Below, piece by piece: positions 54,801-64,000 of a stretch of 64,000 nt of DNA (its first letter is position 1; each line of letters opens with the position of its first letter). The stretch is from Metamycoplasma arthritidis. GTDB taxonomy: Bacteria > Bacillota_I > Bacilli_A > Mycoplasmatales > Metamycoplasmataceae. Where the stretch lies: the NCBI RefSeq assembly GCF_900660715.1, contig NZ_LR215047.1, positions 372,001 through 436,000 of the forward strand. The letters are read 5' to 3'. The notes beneath the pieces were generated by a model. The model ran no database searches and was not told the origin of the DNA. It saw nothing but the letters and a program-made list of their open reading frames with translations. Made by a program: the position numbers and the translations under genes.

Positions 54801-57800
54801 AACAAGAGCAATCAGAAGATGAACTGGCAAAAAAACTCGCTAAGGATGCTGAAGATCTCCAAAAAGAACTTAACAGCTTAGTTAAAAGTCTAAATCCTTT
54901 TGAGGCCTCTAAAGAATATGAAGAAAAAATCAGAGCCGTTGAAGATAAAATTAAAGAAATTCAAGATAATTTCCTAAAAACAAACGGCGACGCTGATAAA
55001 TTAAAAGAAAATTCTCATCTAAAACCAAATTACGGTGCTTTGGCTAATGAAGTTAAAGACGCTGCTGATAAAGCAAAAGCAGCAAAAGATAAAATAAGAG
55101 AAGCAAAAGAGCAACTTCAAAGTGATTATGATAATCTTAAACCGCTAGTTGATAAAACTAAAGAAGATCTTAAAGATGCTGACACTGAGGCCAAACTACA
55201 GGTCTTAGTCGAAGCAATCGGCGAAAATGTTGAAGGTAAGCTATTTGATCAAGTGAAAAAATTACTTGAAAGAATTGCTAAATTCTATGACTCAGAAAAT
55301 CAACTACACAAGAATACAAAAGCCCTAGAAACTACTTTGGCTGATGTTTTAGTCGAAATAAAAGACAAACTAGCCTCAATTCAAGATGCTATTAATAAGT
55401 TAAACAACGATTTAATAGCAGCTAACAAAGCTTTGAGCGATCAAGACACTGAAAGTAAAAAAGTTACTGATAAAACTGATGTAGATGGCCTAAGAACAAC
55501 AATTAACAAGCTTGAAAAAGCAATTACTGATGCCACCGCAGTAAAAAATGCGGTAACTAACATTAGATCAAAAGACCAAAAAATCGCCAATGGCACAGAA
55601 ACTGAATTTAACAAACTAAAAGCCACCATTAGCGAGGTAAACAAAACCCTTAAAGCTAAAAAAGACGCCTTAAAAGAACAACAAACTAAAAACGCTCAAA
55701 TAAAAGATGAAGCCTTAAAAGAAGCATACGATGCTACTAAAGCAATTGACGAGGCTAATAAACTTGAAGATAGCAATAATACTAAAATCGCTAAATTAAC
55801 TAAAGCTCTTGAAGATGCAAATAATGCTAAAACTAAACTTGAAGGCACTATTAGTTCGCTAGCAAAAGACACCGTTAATAAAAAACTAGTCGAAGATGCA
55901 CTTGAAAATTTAAAAACTAAAATTAAAGATGCTCAAGATAAATTAGATGCTCTAAAAGAAGGTGAGACCAAACTACTTGAAAGAATCAAAAAAGCTCTAG
56001 ACGCGATTAAAGAAGCACTCGATGATGCTGATGATAATCTTGAAAATGCAACTGACCTAAAAGACAGAGAGGCTACTAATGAAGCATTAAAATCAGCAAT
56101 AGATAAAGCAAAAGCCGAGATTCAAACGCAAAGAGATGAAATTGCAAAACTTCAAGAACAAGCTAAAAAAGCTGAAGCTGAAGCAGCCGCTAAAACAATT
56201 GAGAAATTAATTCAAGACCTTGAAAAAAAATATATTGACACTAAAGAAGCAATTGACAAGGACAAGGCCGCAAACAAAACCAAAACTGGTAATGCCCTTA
56301 CATCCGCAGACGCTGCTATTAACGCTGCTAAAGATGCAATTAAAAAGCAAAACACTGATCCAGATAAAGAAAAAGCTCTTGACGATGCTAAAAAAGAGTT
56401 AGCTAAACAACAAGATACTTTAAACGGTTTAGTTAATAATGAACTAAAAAACGATAGTGAAAATAAAGTAAAAATCACTAAAAAACTAGATGAGCTAAAA
56501 GATGCACTAGAAAATGTTGAAAGAGCTAAAAAAGCCTTACAACAATCACAAGATCAAAGAGCTACAGAGCTAGCGATCGAAGCTAAAAAACTGCAAGAGG
56601 ATCTTGAAAAATTAGCAAATGAATTAAAGCCAGAGGCCGAGCAATGAAGCCAAACTAAAGGCAAAATTTCACAAATTGAGCAAAAAGTTAAAGAAATTGA
56701 AGAAGGTTTTTTAAAAATTAACGGTGAAGCTAATAGACTAAAGAATAATTCTAAGTTAAAACCAGCTTATGATGCGCTTGTAAAGACAATTGAAACTGTT
56801 AAGGCTAAAGCAAAAGTAGCAAGCGATAAAATTACACAAGTTAAAACCAACCTAGAAACCAACTACGAAAATCTTAAATCTCAAACTGATCAAGCCAAAA
56901 CTGAGCTTGATGATGCCGATACCAAAGATAAACTAAACATCTTAAAAGATAAAATTGGCATTGGCACTGATAGTAAACTACTAAATAAGGTTAAAGACTT
57001 AATTAAAGAAATTAACCAATTTGAACCTTCTGGCACTTTATTAACAAATGCTAAAGCTCTTGAAGCTGATTTAACTAATCTTCTAGGAAAAATCGAAGAA
57101 AAACTAATTTCACTGACTGCCAAAATTCAAAAACTAAAAGAAGCTCTTAAAAATGCAGCTAAGGCACTAAACGACTCAAATACAACTACTAAAAATGTAA
57201 GCGATGATAATGTTGATAGTTTAATAAAAGAAACTAAAAAACTGCAAGATCAAATTGCCGCTGCTACTGCTGTAAAAAATGATGCTGAAGCTAAAAGAAA
57301 TCAAAACAGTCAAATTAAAACAGATACACAATCTGAATTTGACAGTTTAGTATCGGCTCTTAATAATGCAACAGCAACACTTGCGGCTAAAAAAGCTGCC
57401 CTTACAAAAAAACAGGCTCAAAATGACGCTTTAGTTGAAAATTTAATTCAAAAATCTTCAGAAGCTAAAAAAGCACTTGCCGATGCAAATAAACTGGCTA
57501 ACAATCATCCTGATAAAATTAAAAGTTTAGAAGAAGCCTTAGTAAAAGCCCAAGATACTAAAAAAAATCTTGTAAATGCTATTAATTCACTAGCAGAAGA
57601 CAGCACTAATAAGAAAAAAGTTGAAGCTGAACTTCAAAAACTAGATAGCAAAATTGCCGATGCGCAAAGTAAACTTGACACTTTAAAAGAAGGCGAAAGC
57701 AAAAAACTAGAGCAAATTAAAAAAGATCTAGAAAACATCAAAAACGACTTAGACAATGCTAATAAAAACTTCGATTCCAAAACCGATCTAAAAGATAAAG

Positions 57801-60800
57801 AAGAAGCCAACAAGGCCTTAAAAGATGCGATCGATAAAGCTACATCCGATCTTCAAAAGCAAAAAAATGAAGCCAACAATCTTCAAGAAGATGCTAAGAA
57901 ATCAGAAGCTAACCAAGAAATTAAGACTATTCAAGATTTAATTGCCAGTCTAACTAAAAAACACCAAGATAAACAAAAAGAAATTAAGCAAACAAAAGAC
58001 GCTAATAAGAAAAAAGCTAACGATGCTATTGCAAAGGCTGATGAGGCACTTAATAAAGCTAATGAGGCACTTGGAAAATCTAATGACAACGCTAATAAAG
58101 AAAGCGATCTTAATGATGCCAAATCTAAATTAGAAGATCAAAAAAACATTTTAGAAAATCTAAGCAAAAACGAGCTAAAAGATGACAGTCAAAATAAAGC
58201 TAAAATTAAAGAAAAACTAAAAGAGCTTGAAAAGAAACTAGAAGAAACTGATAACGCTCAAAAAACACTAAAGCAATCGCAAGATGAAAAAGCTAAAAAC
58301 TTAGCAGAGCAAGCCAAAAGATTAAAAACTGAGCTTGATACTTTAGTTAAATCATTAAATGTCGGAAAAGAAAAATGAGCAAATAGTAAAACCAAGATTG
58401 AAAATATTAAAAATAAAATTAACAATGAAATTAACGAATTTCTAAAAGTGGATAGCGAAGCTTCGAGACTAAAAAATAACGCCAATCTAAAACAAGCATA
58501 TGAAGATCTTGAAAAAGCTAAAGAGGATGCAAATAGCAAAATAGCAGAGGCAGAAGCTAAAATTGAACATAAAAAAGCTGAATTTGAGAAGAAAGTTAAA
58601 GAATTTGAAGACAAGAAAAATTCACTATCCACAGAAGCACAAAGTGGAGACGTTTCAATAAAACGTCTAAAAGAAATAATTAAAGAAATTGGCAATAATA
58701 ATGACGGTCTTTTAAAAGAAATAGCAACCTTAACTGCTGAAGTTACTAAATTTGAGCAAGAAAATGGCCCATTAAAATCACAACTAGATGCCATTAAAAT
58801 AATTCTTGAAAGAGTTATAGAAACTATTAATAGAAAATTCGCCACCATCAAACAAGAAATTATTGATGTTACTAATTCTCTATCAAGCAAAACTCAAAAA
58901 ATTCAAGCCATCGAATCAACTAAGGTCGATACTTTAGAAAAAGAGCTTGGCGAGCTTCAAAAATTAATAGATGAAGCTAAAGTTTTAGAAACTAAAATAA
59001 GCACTTTGGATGAGGATCATCAAAATCTAACTAAAGAAGTTCGGGACAATTTAGTTAAAGAAATTGCTAAAGCGAAAAAGCTAATGGAAGAGAAAACCAA
59101 GGAAAAAGACAAGCAAATCCAAAAAAATATCGCCACATTAAAAGCGCTTGAAGAAAAATATAAAGATGCTAAAAAACAACTAGATGAGGCTAAGGCTCTT
59201 TCGCAAAAGCCTGAGATTGATAAATATCGGGCATTAGAATTAGCCAAAAATAAATATAATAGTTTGAGTTTTGAACATTCTTCGCTAATAAACAATGATT
59301 TTAGCGATCATCAAGAACTAAAAGATAAACTAGAGTCCTTGGTTGGGGCAAATAAAGCCAATTATGATGAGGCAGTTAATCTTTTTTTAGATTTTCAGTC
59401 ACGCTTAAATACATTAATGATGGAATGAGCAGAGCAACTTCAACCAGCAAATATTGAGAAAATTAAATCAATAGCAAAGCTAAAAGAACTTAAGCAAAAT
59501 ATAACGACCATTCAAAAGCGTGTAGCGAAATTTTTATCAGACTTTTTCTTTTTAAAGTTCGAGGATTCAATGCTAGGAAATATTGGTATAATGAGAGATT
59601 CATATGATCAATTAAGCAATGCCTTTAGTCGATTCGGTTCTTGAGATTATAATCAAACCATCGACGAAACAATCAATCGTATAAAATCAAATATTGACAC
59701 CGTTGCCTCGCAAGCTGATTCGCTTTTAAATAAAGGCTTTGATCAAAGCGAAATTAATGATTTAAAAGCAAACATTCAGACCTCCGATTCAGTCGATGAA
59801 GCACAAAGCAAACTAAAAAAAGCCCAAGATAAATCTAAAGCCATTGCTGATTCGTTAATTAAAAGTATTAATGACGCCACAGATGAAGCTAATAAATTAA
59901 AAACTAAATTCCAAGCCGAGTGAGTAAGCAAAATTGGCAGCCAAAGTAATACAAACACTTTCATTGATAACTTTTATAGCGAAGTTAATAGTTTTGTAAC
60001 TAAAATAGATAAACTGCGCCAAGATTTAGCGACCTCATTTAGCCAAAAACATTTTAGTTTAGAAGATCAAACCTTTAAGGAAACGTTAAAAGGTTTCGAG
60101 GATATTAAAGCTTGATTTATCAACTATCAAAATCAAGTTAAAGCAATTGCACAAATGCAAACCGAATGAAGGGGAGCTCAAATACCTACCCCTAATAAAA
60201 ATCATGAAATAGAACAAATTAACAAAGCTAACTGAAAAGAATACAATATTAATGAAAAGCGCAAGACTCTAAAAGCCGCTGAACAAGAATTTATAAAAAT
60301 TAGTAAAGTCTGAAACGATATTGTTCGATTACGTTCTTGGATCATGAAAATTGCTAGTTTTAGATCTGATTGAGGAATAAAACCAGAAAAAGATTCAAGA
60401 GCTATTAAATTTTTTAATGAAGAAGTACCAAACTGAAATGCCGGATCATTTTCTAGCATTGGAGCTAAAGATATAAAAGAATTTTGGTTAAATGAATTGT
60501 CAACTATTTTCAATTATTTATCTAACCGCACAGATCTAGTAAGTAAGGAATCCCTTTTACAAGGAGAGCTCCGTCTGTTTCCTGATCAAAATTCTTCAAT
60601 GATGAATGGCATTTTTACCGCCACAGTTGTTCATGGGGAATATGGAACTTTTCCCATGAACTGATATCTTAGAACACCACATAAGCATAATGAATTTATC
60701 AATTTAAGTTGAGATGCACAAAATTATGGACAATCTAGTTTTGTTTCAGTTGAGCATATAGAAGAGTTTGTAAAGAGAGTTCAAAAATATATCAATCTTG

Positions 60801-60823
60801 CTAAAATACACGCATACACTTAA
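51845..60823 (+). CDS. Giant membrane-anchored coiled-coil surface protein D
   Basis: 2992 residues, the longest gene here, open throughout with TGA as Trp. The anchor (residues 8-31) and first ~100 residues are nearly identical to A and B. The coiled coil carries three modules starting near 54890 (LNPFEASKEYEEKI), 56630 (a diverged start, EQKVKEIEEGFLKI) and 58350 (EFLKVDSEASRLKNN), about 575-580 residues apart; each includes an FLK...LK.N..LK core, an IG..KLL..V segment and a DVDSL-like segment. The last ~470 residues are not coiled coil, are Trp/Phe-rich and unique to this copy. Independent promoter (T15), leader hairpin and terminator. Likely a long fibrous surface antigen. Confidence 0.8.
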
Positions 60824-60853
60824 TAAACTTCAATAGATAAAATTTTTCAACAT

Positions 60854-60879
60854 AAAACCTCGCTAACAGTGAGGTTTTT
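60854..60879 (+). terminator. Intrinsic terminator of gene D
   Basis: AAAACCTCGCT AAC AGTGAGGTTTT: 11-bp stem with one G-T pair, 3-base loop, T run. Confidence 0.85.
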
Positions 60880-60998
60880 CTATTTTAGAATCTAAGAAAA
60901 TCATTATCCAAAAATTATTAGCGTTTTGGTGTTTTTAGTTTTTAGTTAAATAAAAAAATCTTCCACTTAATTGTGAAAAAAATTATTAATAAATTTAA

Positions 60999-61184
60999 TT
61001 ACTCTTCAGCTTCTTCGTAGGTTGCAATCTTTTTGCCAACTTCATCTAATTTTAATATTCTAAAGATGTGGTGGACACCTTCAAATTCGGTTGCTTCTCA
61101 TTGTTTAAATTTCGGGCGGAGTTTTATTAATGTGTAATAATAGCAGTGAACTAGAAGAACAAGCGCTTTTTAGCTTGCTTTTCT
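60999..61184 (-). pseudogene. 3' fragment of an unidentified minus-strand gene
   Basis: A frame ending at TAA 60999 reads YYYTLIKLRPKFKQW, then EATEFEGVHHIFRILKLDEVGKK and ends TYEEAEE. It has protein-like composition (TGA-Trp, His-His, aromatic residues) unlike intergenic DNA, but upstream it runs into a stop near 61175, and a neighbouring frame offers DKEKQAKK, so it is interrupted. Not identified; it could be the tail of a lost chromosomal or transposase-type gene. It marks an old rearrangement point in the island. The rest of 60880-61444 shows nothing. Confidence 0.4.
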
Positions 61185-61444
61185 TTATCAAAACCACTAC
61201 CACTTTAAAAAACGGAGTCTATTTTAATTAAATATATTTTTGATACACTTTCAAATTAGATTTTGAATTAAACGTTTCTTTTTGTGGGTTGTTTATTTTA
61301 CTCTAAACTTCAATAACTCCATCATCACCCCAAGGCATTAAAACTTATTGTATTTTCTTCAAAATCTCTTAATTAATTCACTAACATTCTTATTTGTTCT
61401 CCTTCAGTAGAACACATAAGGTTCGCAATAACAAATATATTTAT

Positions 61445-61695
61445 TGACTCATCTTTAAGTTTAATTCCATAGTCAACTATGATTTTTTTCATAGTTTATA
61501 GATCATTTTCATAAAATTTATTTTTTATTGAGATCTTGAAGCGCTTTATTTTTAAATAAAGATAAAGTGTGTAAATTTTAATTTTGCAAAATCTTAGGTT
61601 TTGTTATTGCTCTAAAAATCCTAAAAACTTCTAATAAACGTGCATCTTAGATATGAAACGCCACCACTTTGAGCGTTTTTTTTTTTTTGTAAAAT
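61445..61695 (+). repeat. Upstream repeat of gene E, matching that of gene A
   Basis: About 250 bp resemble 28140-28366 upstream of gene A, with scattered substitutions and small indels, and end in the T-tract promoter. Confidence 0.7.
61669..61695 (+). promoter_or_regulatory. Predicted phase-variable promoter of gene E, T13 spacer
   Basis: TTGAGC (61669-61674), G, T13 (61676-61688), G, TAAAAT (61690-61695): a 15-bp spacer, two short of the best value. AAACGC / GCGTTT flank the -35 box. A CTTAAAAA / TTTTTAAG stem follows at 61710-61744. Confidence 0.65.
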
Positions 61696-61812
61696 GACTT
61701 GCGTTATTTCTTAAAAAGTTTTTTTGCTACAAAGGTTTTTTAAGAGATTTTAAAGTTCAAAATTAATTAATTTTTAGTTAAGAAAAATAGGAGAAATAAA
61801 AAATTATTAATC

Positions 61813-64000
61813 ATGAGTCATGCAAAAAAGAAAAAAATTGCCATTATTGCTCTTTCAGCAACAGCGGCACTTTTAGCAGCCGGAACTATTTCTGGTGTGC
61901 TATATTCGCATAGTAAGGATTCTAAAAAAGGTAAAGAGAATAATAAACTGCCTGAAATTCAAGACATTAATGAACTTGAGAAAAAAATCGAAGCTATTCG
62001 TGACAGTCACAAGCAAAATCTAAAATCAGAAGCTTGAAAGATTCTTGAAGCACTTAAAATTACCATTAGAAATGACAAAAAAGCTAATAACGTGCGCGAT
62101 TTAAGTCAAGTTATTAGCGATTTTGAACGTTTAATTCCGCTAGCAGAAGCTTATTTAGGCGAAATTAAAAAACTGCCAGAGCTTAAAGCTTTAGCAGAAG
62201 AGCTTGCTACAACTATTGATCTGTCTAAAGAAACCTTAAAAGAAGCTAAAGATAAACTAAAAACGCTTCAAGATAGAGAAGCCAAACTTAAAGAAGATGC
62301 TAAAAAACTACTAGAAGAAATTGAAAAATTAGTTGCAAAAGAACCGACAACTACATCACCTCTAGCAATGCAAGCTTTAATTAACAAATTAAAAGATCTA
62401 CAAAATGCTAGCGAGGCGCTGCAAAAAGAATTAAATAACTATCGTTTAATTGAAGATGCTAAAAAACTAAGTGACGCTAATTTGAAAATTAAAGATGCTA
62501 TAAACAGATTACAAGATCGTCTTGCTAAAGATCCAGAAGAGTTAAAAAAACTAACTGATGAAAAAATTAGCAATCTTACAAAATCTAAAAAAGCTGTTGA
62601 AGATGCCAATAATATTAACGATCTTCCTAATGCTCTTGAATCACTTAAAAAAGACATTGAAGCTGCTAAAAAATTAAAAGAGCAAACAGATGCTAATGCT
62701 TTAAGTGATCTATCTAGTAAATTAGAAAATGCTATTAAAGACGCTGAAGGCATTTTAAAAGCTGGTGAGACTAAAAAACAAGAAATTGAAAAAACTAATC
62801 AAGAAATAAAAGACAAAATTGATGCTTTAGTTGAGAAAATTAAAAAAGATGCAGAAGATGTCAATGGCCTAACTTCGCAAAGTAAAGATAGTGATTTTAG
62901 CAAACTAAAAGATACACTTGAAAAAGATATTCAAGATGCTACTGACCTTGCTAAAAAAGCGGCAGACGCTACTCTTTTAGAACACGAAGACAAAGCTTTA
63001 GATGCTAAAAAGAAGGTCCAAAATGCTCTTGATAAATTAAATGAATTATTTAATCAAAAAAAGGAACAAGAGCTAGCCAAAGCTGAACTTGAAAAAGCAT
63101 ATAGTGCTCTTGTTTCTGCTACAGAAGACGTTAAAAAAGCCAATGATGAAAATACGCTTCCTTTGGCAATTTCTAAACTAGAAGCTGCAATTTCAAGCGC
63201 TTCAACATCCTTAGATAAATATGAAACGCTAAAAGCAAAAGAACTATTAAAACCAATTTACGGCGTTCTAGAAAAATCTCTTGAAACAGCCACCAAAACT
63301 CTTGAAGATGCTAAAAAAAGATTAGAATCTAAGAAACAAGAAAAAGCTAAAATTGACGCTGAGCTTAAACAAAGACAAGACAAGTTTGATGCTATTGAAA
63401 AAACAATTGAAGCCGCTTCAACAATTAATGATATACCCGCTCTTCAAAATACAATTAAAGAGCTAGGTGAGTTAAAAACTGAAACTAAAGCAACTGAAAC
63501 TGCTGCTAAAAATGCTAGCTATCCTGAAGCTGAAAGTAAAGCTAAAAAATTGCTAGAAAATATTGCTAAATTAGAGATTGAGGCAAATGCAAAATTAGAA
63601 AAACTTAAAGAAGAAAAAGAACGTCAAGAGCAAGAAAAGAGAATAATAGATTCTTTACGTGACAAACTAGAAAAAATCACCAAAAATCTTGAAATTTTAG
63701 ATTCTAGAGGCACAAGTCAATTAAGGGAAACTAACCCTAAACAAACAGAACTTGCTAAAACTTTAGATGAATTAAAAGAACAGTTAAAGGAAGCAAATGA
63801 TGTTAAAGAAGAGATTAAAGGCACTAAAAAAGAAGGCCAACTAAAAGCCGAACTTGAAGCTCTTGATGATGCTATTACTAAAGCAAATCAAACTAAACAA
63901 GCAATTGAAACTAAAATTTCCGCATCAAATAATGCCATTAAAAAACAAATTTATGATGCCAGAGAAACATTAAAAACTCTTACAAAAAATGCTAAAGATC
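61813..64000 (+). CDS. Giant membrane-anchored coiled-coil surface protein E (runs off the right edge)
   Basis: The first 729 residues of a further family member. Signal anchor, linker (YSHSKDSKKGKENNKLPEIQ) and early coiled coil are closest to gene C, over at least 600 residues; the middle also shares ALINKLKDLQNASEALQKEL and related strings with D. No stop or frameshift is seen to the window end. The leader is shorter and its hairpin differs from A, B and D. As in the others, GGAGAAA lies about 19 bases before the ATG. Full length and C-terminal type cannot be seen. Confidence 0.8.

Noticed and set aside
1-64000. tRNA, rRNA or insertion-sequence genes
   Set aside because: I found no cloverleaf, rRNA signature or complete transposase anywhere in the window.

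Overview
The window comes from a mollicute chromosome, most likely a Mycoplasma/Mycoplasmopsis species of the M. hominis-like branch. It is AT-rich and TGA must be read as tryptophan: S8, S14, L2, L5, S3, L3, L4, SecY, the phosphoketolase and every large surface protein only make sense across in-frame TGA codons, and all coordinates here use that code. The species is not identified. The resemblance of the giant coiled-coil proteins to the Lmp-type repeat proteins of M. hominis is an inference from architecture only.

Left part (1-12070, minus strand): the fused S10-spc-secY ribosomal operon in canonical order, rpsJ-rplC-rplD-rplW-rplB-rpsS-rplV-rpsC-rplP-rpmC-rpsQ-rplN-rplX-rplE-rpsN-rpsH-rplF-rplR-rpsE-rplO-secY-adk. 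L30 (rpmD) is absent. Genes are tightly coupled, often by a one-base TAATG overlap. Several proteins carry long Lys/Ala/Pro/Thr-rich tails. rplO has a one-base frameshift.

Middle part (12070-25740): divergently, a phosphoketolase (xfp) and ribosomal protein L31. Then come a small minus-strand peptide with a double-glycine-type leader, a KtrB/TrkH-type cation channel followed 15 bp later by a 1949-residue lipoprotein with a degenerate SGNH-hydrolase-like domain, an S41-protease-like lipoprotein, and a tiny Asn-rich protein built of an 18-residue repeat.

Right part (25740-64000): an accessory surface-antigen island. It holds four lipoproteins (one with 30 tandem PADPK repeats) and five members of one family of very large, membrane-anchored coiled-coil proteins: A (+), B (+, decayed), C (-), D (+) and E (+, runs off the window). 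Two lipoproteins and all five family members share one upstream architecture: a TTGRGC-like box, a homopolymer of 7-16 T, then GTAAAATG, then a stem-loop at the predicted mRNA 5' end, then a long leader. If TAAAAT is the -10 box, the T tract is almost the whole -35/-10 spacer (15-17 bp in six copies, 9 bp in the decayed copy). This is the arrangement expected for slipped-strand, promoter-level phase variation, as known for the vlp genes of M. hyorhinis. With in-frame internal repeats, a deleted repeat block, one inverted family member and near-identical 5' ends, the island looks like a system for generating surface diversity.

Caution: several single-base frameshifts lie in A runs, and one lies in the conserved gene rplO. 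Some may be sequencing errors rather than biology.
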